The position numbers and the translations under genes were made by a program. Below the pieces are notes generated by a model. That model was not told the DNA's origin, searched no databases, and saw nothing but the letters and a program-made list of their open reading frames with translations. Below are positions 19,185-27,907 of a stretch of 64,000 nt of DNA, in pieces; the stretch's first letter is position 1, and every line of letters starts with the position of its first letter. The DNA is from Rhizobium subbaraonis (GTDB taxonomy: Bacteria > Pseudomonadota > Alphaproteobacteria > Rhizobiales > Rhizobiaceae), in NCBI RefSeq assembly GCF_900220975.1, contig NZ_OBQD01000017.1, forward strand, positions 1 to 64,000, in the 5' to 3' direction.

Positions 19185-20491
19185 GCGATCTCTTTGCCCC
19201 GTCCGAACCGGCAGGCATGGCAAGCAGGCGGCCCTTGGCCGACCGGCTGCGCCCGCAGTCGCTCAAGGACGTGGCGGGGCAAGAGCACCTGACCGGCGAG
19301 GACGGGGTGCTGTCGCGCATGATTGCGTCCGGCTCGCTTGGCTCGATGATCTTCTGGGGACCGCCAGGTACCGGCAAGACGACCGTGGCAAGGCTCCTCT
19401 CCGGCGAAGCAGGGCTCGCCTTCGAACAGATTTCCGCGATCTTTTCCGGTGTGGCGGACCTGAAGAAGGTGTTCGACGCCGCCCGCCAGCGTCGCATGGG
19501 CGGTCGCCAGACGCTGCTGTTCGTCGACGAGATCCATCGCTTCAACCGTGCGCAGCAGGATAGTTTCCTCCCCGTGATGGAGGACGGTACGATCATTCTC
19601 GTCGGTGCGACGACCGAGAACCCGTCCTTCGAATTGAATGCGGCGCTTCTGTCCCGCGCGCGCGTGCTGACTTTCAAGTCGCACGACGAAACCAGCCTTG
19701 AGGAGTTGCTGAAGCGTGCCGAGGCGACGGAGGAAAAGCCGCTTCCGCTGGATGCCGATGCCCGCGCCGCACTGATCCGCATGGCCGATGGCGACGGCCG
19801 CGCCGTGCTGACCCTGGCCGAAGAGGTCTGGCGGGCGGCGCGCCCGGGCGAAATTTTCGGGCAGGACGCGCTGTTTCGCATCGTCCAACGCCGGGCGCCG
19901 GTCTACGACAAGGCTCAGGACGGCCACTACAATCTGATTTCGGCGCTGCACAAATCGGTGCGCGGCTCAGATCCGGATGCAGCCCTATACTATCTCTGCC
20001 GCATGCTGGACGCCGGCGAGGATCCGTTGTTCATCGGCCGGCGGCTGGTGCGCATGGCGGTGGAGGACATCGGGCTTGCCGATCCGCAGGCGCTCGTGAT
20101 CTGCAACGCGGCGAAGGACGCCTACGACTTTCTGGGTTCGCCGGAAGGGGAACTGGCGCTCGCGCAGGCCTGCGTCTACATCGCCACCGCGCCGAAATCG
20201 AACGCCGTCTACAACGCCTACAAGGCGGCCACCCGCGCGGCGAAGGAAAACGGCTCGCTGCTTCCGCCCAAGCACATCCTGAACGCTCCCACGAAGCTGA
20301 TGAAGAGCGAGGGCTACAACGAAGGCTATCGCTATGACCACGACGAGCCGGACGCCTTTTCCGGGCAGGACTATTTTCCGGAGAAGATGGGCCGCCAGAC
20401 CTTCTATGATCCGCCGGAGCGCGGCTTCGAGCGCGATATCCGCAAGCGTCTCGACTGGTGGGCCAAGCTGAGGCGCGAGCGCAACGGCTGA
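19181..20491 (+). CDS. rarA: Replication-associated recombination protein RarA (MgsA)
   Basis: RarA is a AAA+ clamp-loader-like ATPase acting at stalled replication forks. The ATG at 19181 overlaps the protease stop, giving 436 aa. Walker A GPPGTGKTT lies at residues 60-68 and Walker B LLFVDEIHRF at 112-121; the C-terminal MgsA tetramerisation region (HDEPDAFSGQDYFPE) is intact. The frame is open upstream inside the protease gene, but that part is not expected to be used. Confidence 0.94.
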   Translation: MSDLFAPSEPAGMASRRPLADRLRPQSLKDVAGQEHLTGEDGVLSRMIASGSLGSMIFWGPPGTGKTTVARLLSGEAGLAFEQISAIFSGVADLKKVFDAARQRRMGGRQTLLFVDEIHRFNRAQQDSFLPVMEDGTIILVGATTENPSFELNAALLSRARVLTFKSHDETSLEELLKRAEATEEKPLPLDADARAALIRMADGDGRAVLTLAEEVWRAARPGEIFGQDALFRIVQRRAPVYDKAQDGHYNLISALHKSVRGSDPDAALYYLCRMLDAGEDPLFIGRRLVRMAVEDIGLADPQALVICNAAKDAYDFLGSPEGELALAQACVYIATAPKSNAVYNAYKAATRAAKENGSLLPPKHILNAPTKLMKSEGYNEGYRYDHDEPDAFSGQDYFPEKMGRQTFYDPPERGFERDIRKRLDWWAKLRRERNG

Positions 20492-20525
20492 CCTGCCTGG
20501 ATGCCATGGGGCCGGTTGTCAGCCC

Positions 20526-20864
20526 TCAGCGTTGGGCGGATTGCCGCGAGGGCGGGAAAAATCTGGGTCCGGCCGGTGCCTTGGGCTTCGGCACGACGCG
20601 GATGGACGATTCGACCGTGCCTTTGTGGCCTTCCATGTCGATGACCACGTGCCAGTGCGCATCTTTCGGGATCTTCAGGCGGATGGGCGACTTTTTCGCC
20701 ACGCCGCCCAGGAACTTGTGATTCCTGGCATTCTTGAACAGATCGAAATCGGCATGCGTCATCAGCCTGACATTGGCAATGGCCGAAAGCGTGATCTCGA
20801 TGACGACACCCTCGCGGATGTCCTGGAGATCGTAGTGGGTATAGGGGATGGAAGTCTGAGCCAT
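20526..20864 (-). CDS. DUF1883 domain protein
   Basis: The 112-aa product starts MAQTSIPYTHYDLQDIREG and contains the pattern AKKSPIRLKIPKDAHWHVVIDMEG typical of DUF1883, a small domain of unknown function found alone or next to TIR domains. No TIR domain is present here. The gene converges on rarA with a 34-base gap and stands alone. Confidence 0.8.
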   Translation of the reverse strand: MAQTSIPYTHYDLQDIREGVVIEITLSAIANVRLMTHADFDLFKNARNHKFLGGVAKKSPIRLKIPKDAHWHVVIDMEGHKGTVESSIRVVPKPKAPAGPRFFPPSRQSAQR

Positions 20865-21007
20865 TGCCGTCCTGTCTGCCTTGGTCCGCCGCCATCATGC
20901 ATGGCAGCGGTTAAGGATCGGTTGGTGCAGGGCGTTGAAAGTCGAGGCGCGCCGGTAAGGCCAACGGAACCGACGGTGCGTCGGCGCGCCAAAAGGAAGA
21001 GGTGGGA

Positions 21008-21304
21008 TCAGCTCCGTGCAGGGTTGACGGCTGACGTCCGCCGGACCTGGCGCTGCCGCGGGCGCTGCGCCCGCCGCGAGAGGTTTTCGAGCTCTACCGA
21101 AAGGCCCTCCGGCGCGCGGCACACGGCGGCGGGATTGCGGTCGCTCTCGTCCCTGGCGAAATGCATGGCGGCGTCCTCGCTTGCGAAGAGACCGCCGACC
21201 TTGCCGAGCTTGTCCTGCACGACCCACCAACCGTGATGGTCGCGCCCGACCGTGAACCGGGCGGGCCTGGTTGAGACGTGCAGGCGGTGTGTTCGACTAC
21301 CCAT
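21008..21304 (-). CDS. Hypothetical basic small protein
   Basis: The 98-aa product is unknown to me. Its N-terminal half (RFTVGRDHHGWWVVQDKLGKVGG, then an FASEDAAMHFAR-like helix) resembles small DUF2188-type folds, but this is only a resemblance; the C-terminal half is Arg-rich. A good AGGAAA site precedes the ATG. It is the last member of a leftward cluster that begins at 23158. Confidence 0.6.
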   Translation of the reverse strand: MGSRTHRLHVSTRPARFTVGRDHHGWWVVQDKLGKVGGLFASEDAAMHFARDESDRNPAAVCRAPEGLSVELENLSRRAQRPRQRQVRRTSAVNPARS

Positions 21305-21333
21305 GATGCAGATTTCCTCTGTTGACGATGGTG

Positions 21334-21522
21334 TTAACCTGCCGACCAGTGGCCGATCAGCTGTATGGCGCCGGCAATCAGGATGGTGATGCCGAGCCGC
21401 AAGCCGATGTGGCGCAAAGCCAGCATTCCGGGGCTCTGGGCCGAATCGGGTCCCGGGCCGGGCGGAAGGGATTTCGGAAGCGGCGCTTCTGTGGCCGCCG
21501 GTTCGATGTCGGGGCTAATCAT
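21334..21522 (-). CDS. Small single-pass membrane protein, unknown
   Basis: The 62-aa product has a Pro-rich N-terminal half and a C-terminal hydrophobic helix (GLRLGITILIAGAIQLIGHW). It begins 3 bases after the DHDPS-like gene stops, with no clear ribosome site of its own, so translation is probably coupled. No function can be assigned. Confidence 0.5.
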   Translation of the reverse strand: MISPDIEPAATEAPLPKSLPPGPGPDSAQSPGMLALRHIGLRLGITILIAGAIQLIGHWSAG

Positions 21523-21525
21523 GGG

Positions 21526-22443
21526 CTAGGCCGTCCGGCTCATGAGTTCGGCACGTTCCGGCAAGGTGGAGACGGCACGGCGCAAATGCTTCTGCACCTC
21601 GAGCGAGGGGGGTGTCAGCGGCAGCCGCACTTCGGGCGAAAGCCCGAGGACAAACGACAGCGCGTCCTTCGTGCAGGCGACCACGTTTTCCGCCTCCAGT
21701 GCGGTCAACAGCGGGGTCAGCCGCTCCTGCAGGGCATAGGCGACGTCGACATTGCCTGTACGCAGCGCATTATGAAGTGCCGAGGTCAGGCGCGGGGTGA
21801 CGTTCGCGGCAATCGAAAACGCGCCGCCACCACCGCAGAGGCTGAAGGGGCAGGCCGCCGCCTCGTGGCCACAGTAGTGGAGCAGGCGGGTTCGCAGCTC
21901 GGGCGCCGTCTGGGCAAAGCGCGAGACGTCGCCGGTGCAATCCACGAGGGCGACGACGGAGCCGATCGTCGCCAATCGTTCCACAGTGCGGGGTGTAAGA
22001 TCGACGGCGGTGCGCGCCGGTGCGTTGCAGATGATCAGGGGAATATCGACCGCCGCCGCTACCGCTTCGAAGTGGCGGAAGATGCCTTCCTGCGACGGCT
22101 TGCTGTAGTAGGGTACGGTCAGCAGCGCCGCATGGGCGCCGAGCGCCCTGGCTTGCTCCGTCAGCGCGATGGTGGATTCGGTCGAATTGGTGCCGCAGCC
22201 GACGAAGACCGGCACGGTGCGCTCGGCGACCTCCACGGCGGTCTGGATGACGCTGCAGCGTTCGTCCATCGTCAGCGTCGGCGCTTCGCCGGCTTCGCCG
22301 CAGACGACCAGGCCGCTGATTCCGCTCCTGATCTGCCATTCGATCAGGGTCAGCAGGCCGACCCGATCGAGTTCACCGCCGCGAAAGGGGGTGACGAGAT
22401 CGCAGACGGCGCCGCGCGGGAGAAGGGAATGGAATGGGGACAT
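21526..22443 (-). CDS. DHDPS-family protein lacking the catalytic lysine
   Basis: The 305-aa product aligns along its length with dihydrodipicolinate synthase / N-acetylneuraminate lyase. Yet Val167 occupies the Schiff-base Lys161 position of E. coli DapA, Cys139 the Tyr133 position and Glu-Ala (50-51) the Thr44-Thr45 positions, while Arg144 (Arg138) and the YY pair at 112-113 remain. Aldolase chemistry through a Schiff base is therefore not expected. GGAG 6 bases before the ATG supports the start. It lies in a tight cluster of small unknown genes. Confidence 0.85.
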   Translation of the reverse strand: MSPFHSLLPRGAVCDLVTPFRGGELDRVGLLTLIEWQIRSGISGLVVCGEAGEAPTLTMDERCSVIQTAVEVAERTVPVFVGCGTNSTESTIALTEQARALGAHAALLTVPYYSKPSQEGIFRHFEAVAAAVDIPLIICNAPARTAVDLTPRTVERLATIGSVVALVDCTGDVSRFAQTAPELRTRLLHYCGHEAAACPFSLCGGGGAFSIAANVTPRLTSALHNALRTGNVDVAYALQERLTPLLTALEAENVVACTKDALSFVLGLSPEVRLPLTPPSLEVQKHLRRAVSTLPERAELMSRTA

Positions 22444-22462
22444 AGGGGACTCCGTGGCAAAT

Positions 22463-22921
22463 TCAGGCGTCGGTGCAGCCGGAGGCGACGAGGGCCGCCA
22501 GCAGGGCGGCGGCCCGGTCCGGATGGTGGGCGGCGTGAATGCGTGGGCGCCGGCCCCGCTGCGCTGCCACCGTTGCAAGCCGGCAGCTCCAGATTCCGCT
22601 TACCTGCGATAGCTCCAGCAGTTCGCGCCGAGGCGCCGCGGATGCTGCCAGCAGCAGGATCGCGCCACCAAGATCATCGCGTTCCATCAGTTGCCGGAAC
22701 CGGGCATAGTCGTCGCGCGCCTCGCGAAAGCCGGCGAGGCCCGGCAGCACGCGCACCGCCTCCCAGACGAGGTGCTCGCGCAGGACGCGGGCGGCGGAGA
22801 TCCTGCGGCGCAGTGACGCTACCGAATCGGTCGTATCGTCGTTGCGATCCGCATCGGTGTCGCCGGGTTGACGGCGCATGCCCGTCGGAAAGGGGGCAAT
22901 CGGGCTGGTGTGTATCGGCAT
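22463..22921 (-). CDS. Hypothetical protein
   Basis: The 152-aa product has no domain I recognise. It is Arg/Ala/Leu-rich with likely helices at about 36-60 (LRRRISAARVLREHLVWEAV) and 85-105. It ends 19 bases before the DHDPS-like gene and starts 15 bases after the next small gene. The ribosome site is weak. Its place in the cluster is the main support. Confidence 0.45.
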   Translation of the reverse strand: MPIHTSPIAPFPTGMRRQPGDTDADRNDDTTDSVASLRRRISAARVLREHLVWEAVRVLPGLAGFREARDDYARFRQLMERDDLGGAILLLAASAAPRRELLELSQVSGIWSCRLATVAAQRGRRPRIHAAHHPDRAAALLAALVASGCTDA

Positions 22922-22936
22922 GATCGCAGCTCGCCG

Positions 22937-23158
22937 TCAGCCGAACAGGATGAGCCAGCCGGTGCCGGCAGCGATCAGTGCCAGTACGATGCCGAAGCGG
23001 ACCCGCGCGCCTTCGCGTTCGCGATGCCGACGTCCACCGGCCTCCGGTAGTCGGCGGCGCATCCGCCGCGCTCTTTCGGCGGCACGTATTGTTGCCTTGG
23101 CGAAGATCGTCCGGGTGCTGAGCGGCGTTTGGGCGCCATGTTCGTGATGGGTGGCCAT
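22937..23158 (-). CDS. Small C-tail membrane protein, unknown
   Basis: The 73-aa product has a strongly basic middle (RAAERARRMRRRLPEAGGRR) and a C-terminal hydrophobic helix (FGIVLALIAAGTGWLILFG), so it is probably tail-anchored. It is the first gene of the leftward cluster leading to the DHDPS-like protein. The ribosome site is poor, so the start is uncertain. Confidence 0.45.
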   Translation of the reverse strand: MATHHEHGAQTPLSTRTIFAKATIRAAERARRMRRRLPEAGGRRHREREGARVRFGIVLALIAAGTGWLILFG

Positions 23159-23384
23159 GACATCGTATCCAGTTGACGATGCCGGGAATCTAGAGGGGTC
23201 TGGGATAGGATTTCGATTGGGAAAGGCCGCGCCGAACGTAAAAAAATCATAAGGGTCGGCGGAAGCGGGAGGAGGGCGGGCAAGGCTGCCTGGCCCGCCT
23301 CAATCGGCTCGACTGCGAAGCAGGAAGGGCCGCATGCGTGCTGTCACCCTCCTTGATCTCGCCGGTGCCTTTCCAGCGGGGGGA

Positions 23385-23543
23385 TCAGTTCTTGCTGTCG
23401 TCGAACTTTGGCGGAGCGATCGGGTCGCTGGCCGGAAACGTCTCTTCCAGCGCCTCGTCGAGATATTCGTCGTCCTTCTGCTTCTCCTTGGCCTTTTGCT
23501 GCGGGCTCTTCGGGGCAGGCTTTTCGGGCTTGGTCGTGGGCAT
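23385..23543 (-). CDS. 52-aa conserved-type small protein (ETFPASDP motif)
   Basis: The product is 52 aa: a Lys/Glu/Pro-rich head followed by LDEALEETFPASDPIAPP and ending KFDDSKN. The ETFPASDP motif recurs in small stress-type proteins of many proteobacteria, function unknown. AGGAG lies 6 bases before the ATG. It follows cbpM (stop at 23581) by 37 bases and could be the third gene of the cbpA-cbpM operon. Confidence 0.75.
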   Translation of the reverse strand: MPTTKPEKPAPKSPQQKAKEKQKDDEYLDEALEETFPASDPIAPPKFDDSKN

Positions 23544-23580
23544 GGCAATCTCCTGGTCGTGATGATGACAGAGCGGCGGC

Positions 23581-23898
23581 TCAATGTTCCTCGTCGATCA
23601 GGGCGAGAATGCGCCGCTGGACCTCTTCGTCCTGGCTGCGGATGGCCTGCATCAGCAGGCCCAGTCTACCACGCAGGCCGTGGATCTGGTCGAGGAGTTG
23701 CATGGCGACGTCGACGCCGTCCTCGTTGACCCCCATCGGGCCGATCAGGTCCTGTATCAGCCGTGCACGGGCGAGGTCGGAGTCATGGAACTGCCGTGCC
23801 CCGTCCCGTTCTTCCGGGACCAGCCAGCGATGCTCGATCCACGTGTCGAGAATGGTGATCTCGATTTCGAGGGAACGGCAGAGTTCGGTGTCTTTCAT
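23581..23898 (-). CDS. cbpM: Chaperone modulator CbpM
   Basis: CbpM binds the J domain of CbpA and inhibits its co-chaperone and DNA-binding activities. The 105-aa product has an N-terminal MerR-like helix pattern (CRSLEIEITILDTWIEHRWL) and a helical C-terminal half. It starts 1 base after cbpA ends, so the two are coupled. Confidence 0.88.
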   Translation of the reverse strand: MKDTELCRSLEIEITILDTWIEHRWLVPEERDGARQFHDSDLARARLIQDLIGPMGVNEDGVDVAMQLLDQIHGLRGRLGLLMQAIRSQDEEVQRRILALIDEEH

Positions 23899-23899
23899 G

Positions 23900-24811
23900 T
23901 CAGCCTCCCATGTGCCGGCGCGGGTTGTGCGCCTTGCCCGTCTCCCAGCCTTCGACGAAGGCGGTCAGGTCCGGATCGGGCGCCTGCGGCAGAACGACCT
24001 GCAGCGTGACATAGGCGTCGCCGTGCCCGCCAGCCTTCCTGTGCAGTCCCTTGCCCTTCAGGCGCAGGGTCTTGCCGGTGTTCGAGTTTGCGGGAATCGT
24101 CACGTTGACGGCACCGTCGAGCGTCGGCACGCGGATCTTGCCGCCAAGAACGGCTTCGCTCAGCGAGATCGGAACGTCGTATCTGACGTCGTCCCCGTCC
24201 TGCCGGTAGAACGGATGCGGCCGCACGCTGATTTCGATCAGTGCGTCGCCCGCCGTGCCGCCGTTGAAGCCGGGCTCGCCCTTGCCGCGCAGCCGCAGCG
24301 TCTGCCCGTCGCGCGTGCCTGGCGGGATAGTGAGATCGAGCGGCGGCCCGTCCGGGAGGTTGATCTGCTTTTTCGCCCCGTTCGCCGCCTCCAGGAAATC
24401 GATCTCCATCGAAAAGTGCGCGTCGCGCCCGCGGCCGCTCTGCTGACGGCGCCCGCGTTGCGAAAAGAAGCTGGAAAAGATGTCGTCCGTGTCGCCGAAG
24501 TCGGAGAAGCTGTGCGCACTCTCATATCGACCTGCGGTATCGCCGGCCGACGCGTAGTCACGGTAGTACTGCCGCGGCGGCGTCTCCGCGCCGGTTTCGT
24601 CGATCTCGCCGCGGTCGTATTTCCCCCGCTTTTCCTCGTCGCCGAGCAGCGCGTAGGCCGCAGAGACGGCCTTGAACTTCTCCTCGGCCTGCTTGTCGCC
24701 GGGGTTGAGGTCTGGATGCAGCTTCTTGGCGAGCTTCCTGTAGGCGCTCTGGATGTCCTTCTGGGTCGCGTTCTTGCTCACCTCAAGGACTTCATACGGA
24801 CTGCGGCTCAT
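23900..24811 (-). CDS. cbpA: Curved-DNA-binding DnaJ-type co-chaperone CbpA
   Basis: CbpA is a DnaJ paralogue that stimulates DnaK and binds curved DNA under stress. The 303-aa product has a J domain (residues 1-70, with HPD at 32-34), a Gly-poor linker and two DnaJ C-terminal beta domains, without the zinc-finger Cys repeats of DnaJ. It is followed directly by cbpM. No RpoH-type promoter could be supported in the 171 bases upstream. Confidence 0.92.
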   Translation of the reverse strand: MSRSPYEVLEVSKNATQKDIQSAYRKLAKKLHPDLNPGDKQAEEKFKAVSAAYALLGDEEKRGKYDRGEIDETGAETPPRQYYRDYASAGDTAGRYESAHSFSDFGDTDDIFSSFFSQRGRRQQSGRGRDAHFSMEIDFLEAANGAKKQINLPDGPPLDLTIPPGTRDGQTLRLRGKGEPGFNGGTAGDALIEISVRPHPFYRQDGDDVRYDVPISLSEAVLGGKIRVPTLDGAVNVTIPANSNTGKTLRLKGKGLHRKAGGHGDAYVTLQVVLPQAPDPDLTAFVEGWETGKAHNPRRHMGG

Positions 24812-24982
24812 GCGGACTTCCTTCGAACCATGTTTTCATCGTGAGGCGGGACGGGAAAACTGCGCGACGCCCGCGATGCATGCAGCGTGTCACGTCTCGG
24901 CCTCGATCTCAATCATAGAGCGGCCTTTGAAAATGGACAGGGTTCGGGCATGAGTTGCTGCGCCGAAGGCGAGCGGTGGACG

Positions 24983-25489
24983 TCATTGTCGCTTGAGCGC
25001 GATGTCGCTCGTCGTCACCATCTTGCCGCTGGAAGGATCGCGATCAATCGTCCGCAGCCTCAGGCCGTTCGCACCGACCTTTTCGATGATCATCTCGGCT
25101 GCGCGATCCCCATTGACGAGCTTGTTCCAGCGGACCGCAAGATCGATTGCATTGCCCTTGCGGCGTCCCGATAGCGCCGATCGCCCGCCGGCGGGTCCGA
25201 CATAGATGCCACCGTAGCGATTGCCGCGGGCCGTGAGATCGGCCGAAATCGTTCGGTTGACCACGAGCATGCCGCGACAGGTCGCCTTCATCGACACCGA
25301 TGCGTCCCCGGCGGTCGAACGCAACCGGCAATTGACATTGATCGCCGGCTTGCCGATCCGCATGATCACCGTGCCCCTTCCGCTCCATTCGCCGGCAAGC
25401 GATCGCAGGAAGGGGCGCTCGTCCGCATTTGCGGTTGTTGCAAAACACAGGATCAAGGGAATGCAGAGCAGTCTTGCGATACGCGGCAT
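24983..25489 (-). CDS. Exported protein of unknown function
   Basis: The 168-aa product starts MPRIARLLCIPLILCF, a Sec signal probably cleaved after TTANA, so it is periplasmic. The mature part (LAGEWSGRGTVIMRIGKPA) is beta-rich and resembles lipocalin-like fold proteins that start with an EWSG-type motif; this is a guess. A TTG at 25507 extends the frame, but ATG 25489 with GAGG upstream is better. It diverges from the RTX gene at 25776. Confidence 0.7.
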   Translation of the reverse strand: MPRIARLLCIPLILCFATTANADERPFLRSLAGEWSGRGTVIMRIGKPAINVNCRLRSTAGDASVSMKATCRGMLVVNRTISADLTARGNRYGGIYVGPAGGRSALSGRRKGNAIDLAVRWNKLVNGDRAAEMIIEKVGANGLRLRTIDRDPSSGKMVTTSDIALKRQ

Positions 25490-25775
25490 CGCAGCACCTC
25501 GCGCCAATGAAACATACCTCGACCGGGATATATTGGGTCCGAACAGGCGAAACTTCCAGAAGATCGAAGCAAGAAAAGTTGATCGCCCGCCAAAGACTTA
25601 TCGGAATTCCCGGCAGACTAGACAAGAAGAGCTATCCCGCCTCCCGCGTCTTCGTGATAAAGCATTCGCTAATATAAATCCTCTCAAGGGCTCGTCTGGC
25701 TGAATTGCTGCACGAGGTACGCCTGCGCGTGCCCGGCTGGGGAATTCGTCTCTACTCGTTTTCATGGAGAGAAGA

Positions 25776-27773
25776 ATGGCTGTTCCTACGATTAGCATCG
25801 TGCGTGCCGAAAGTGTGGAGAACGGCTATGCCCGATTTGTGGTGCGCCTGAGCGCGCCGACGAGCGACGAGGTGCGGATTGACTATCGCGGCATCGAAGG
25901 GACGGCACGCAGCGCCCCGCTCAATGCGCAGGACTTTACGGTCTCCCGCGGCGTGCCGTCGCTCTACGGTCTCGATACCCTTGTCATTCCGGCTGGTCAG
26001 ACGGAAGCGGAGATCCTTGTGCGCGTGCGCCACGACTACGAGGACGAGGCCGACGAATCCTTCTGGCTCGAGCTGTACAATCCTAAAGGTGCCGCATTTG
26101 CCGGAAACCCGGCGGTCTTGCGCTCGCTCGGGGTGGCGAAGGACAACGACGGGACTGGTTCGAACCTCGCGCTGTTCGTGTCCAGCCCGACGGTGGTCGA
26201 GGGGCATGGCGGAAACAGGAAGGCGATTTTCGAGGTACACATCTCCGAGGCCCAGGCAACCGACATGAATTTCAGCTACAGGACCGTTGATGGATCGGCG
26301 CGTGCCGGCAGCGACTACCTGGCCAAGCAGGGGACGGTGAAGATCGGCGCCGGCGAAACGACGGCGACCGTGGCCATCGATCTCGTCGAGGACACCGTCG
26401 CGGAGATCAACGAGTTCTTCTCGCTGCTGCTAACCCCGAACAGCGCCATCAGGAACGGCTTTTCCGGCAGCAGCGGCGTGGCGTCCGTTCTGGATGACGA
26501 TACCAGCAAGTCGCAGCCGGTCATCTCGGTCGAGCGGGCGGACCAGACGGAAGGCGGGACCATGCAGTTCCGCGTCGTCCTGTCACGCGCGACCGACGAG
26601 GAGGTCCGCATCGACTATCGCACGCTTGTCGGCTCAGCCGCCGACGCGCCGGCGAACAACCGCGATTTCACGCCGGAAACGGGAACGCTGGTGATTGCGG
26701 CCGGCAGCCGCGTCGGGTTCGTTTCGGTGCGAGTGCGACAGGACTACCTGGACGAAGTGGACGAGTCGGTCTGGCTGGAACTGTCCAGCACGACGAATGC
26801 GCGTTTTGCCGGCAATCACAAGATCGAAAGGGTGCTCGGCGTCGTCCAGGACAATAACGGCACGGGCAGCAATCTCTCGGCCTTCGTTTCCAGCCCGACG
26901 GTGTACGAGGGCGACAACGGCGATCGGAAAGCCGTGTTCGAAATCCATCTCTCGCAAGCCTATGACAAGAACCTCACCTTCGCATTCAGGACCGCGGACA
27001 TCACCGCCAAGAATGGCAGCGACTATGTCGGCAAGAAGGGCAACGTGACAATTCTGGCCGGACAGACCGTGGCGGCCGTCACTGTCGATCTCGTCGAGGA
27101 CGAGCGACTGGAAGGCGACGAGACCTTCTCGCTCCTCGTGACGGCGCCAGGAGGAGGCGTCGTCAAGAATGTGATCACGGCGGGACGTGCGACGATCGCC
27201 AACGACGACGACATCCACGAGGTCATCAATGGCAATGCGGCCAACAACTATCTTTCCGGCGGCAGCGGCAATGACCGAATCTACGGCTATGGCGGCAACG
27301 ACACGCTGCTTGGCGGGACCGGCAAGGACCGGATGGACGGCGGCTCGGGCAAAGACAAGGTGGATGGCGGGACCGGCAATGACAAGCTGTTCGGCGGTGC
27401 CGGAAACGACACCCTCATCGGCGGTGCCGGTCACGACAAGATGGGAGGGGGTCCCGGACGGGACACGTTTGTCTTCCGTGCGATCGGCGATTCGACGGCC
27501 AAATCGGAAGGGCGCGACAAGATCTCTGACTTCACCCGCGGACAGGACAAGATGGACCTGAAGCTGATCGATGCGAAGATCGGTTCTGCCGGCAACAACG
27601 CGTTCGTCTTCATCGGCAAGGAGGCCTTCGACAAGAAGGCCGGGGAACTGCGCTACGAGCACAAGAACGGCGATACGCTGGTCACCGCCGACGTGAATGG
27701 CGACCGGAAGGCGGACTTCGCGATCGTGCTGGAAGGCATCCTGAACCTGAAGGAGACGGACTTCATACTCTAG
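25776..27773 (+). CDS. Calx-beta / RTX secreted protein
   Basis: The 665-aa product has four Calx-beta-type domains arranged as two long repeats (about 6-250 and 250-495), then about six Gly/Asp RTX nonapeptides (GGxGNDxLx, about 490-565) and a C-terminal region ending DFIL. There is no Sec signal, so type I secretion through the C terminus is expected; no transporter is in the window. ATG 25776 is preferred over 25764 because GGAG lies 6 bases before it. Role probably adhesion or surface, not proven. Confidence 0.88.
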   Translation: MAVPTISIVRAESVENGYARFVVRLSAPTSDEVRIDYRGIEGTARSAPLNAQDFTVSRGVPSLYGLDTLVIPAGQTEAEILVRVRHDYEDEADESFWLELYNPKGAAFAGNPAVLRSLGVAKDNDGTGSNLALFVSSPTVVEGHGGNRKAIFEVHISEAQATDMNFSYRTVDGSARAGSDYLAKQGTVKIGAGETTATVAIDLVEDTVAEINEFFSLLLTPNSAIRNGFSGSSGVASVLDDDTSKSQPVISVERADQTEGGTMQFRVVLSRATDEEVRIDYRTLVGSAADAPANNRDFTPETGTLVIAAGSRVGFVSVRVRQDYLDEVDESVWLELSSTTNARFAGNHKIERVLGVVQDNNGTGSNLSAFVSSPTVYEGDNGDRKAVFEIHLSQAYDKNLTFAFRTADITAKNGSDYVGKKGNVTILAGQTVAAVTVDLVEDERLEGDETFSLLVTAPGGGVVKNVITAGRATIANDDDIHEVINGNAANNYLSGGSGNDRIYGYGGNDTLLGGTGKDRMDGGSGKDKVDGGTGNDKLFGGAGNDTLIGGAGHDKMGGGPGRDTFVFRAIGDSTAKSEGRDKISDFTRGQDKMDLKLIDAKIGSAGNNAFVFIGKEAFDKKAGELRYEHKNGDTLVTADVNGDRKADFAIVLEGILNLKETDFIL

Positions 27774-27907
27774 CTGGTCTGGGATATCTGGTCCCTTGTG
27801 GCGAAATCTGGCCGCTGGTCGCCGTTGTGGCGATGTGGCAGGCTCGCGCGTATGGGGCCGGCCCGAAAATGCCCGCTACGTCCAGCGACCTGAAAGCGGA
27901 GAAGTCC

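Noticed and set aside
21322-22923. 533-aa frame on the + strand opposite the DHDPS-like cluster
   Set aside because: The product is Arg/Gly-rich with no domain and the opposite strand carries a clear DHDPS fold and fitting ribosome sites.
24812-24982. Heat-shock (RpoH) promoter before cbpA
   Set aside because: No CTTGAA-type -35 with a proper partner could be found.
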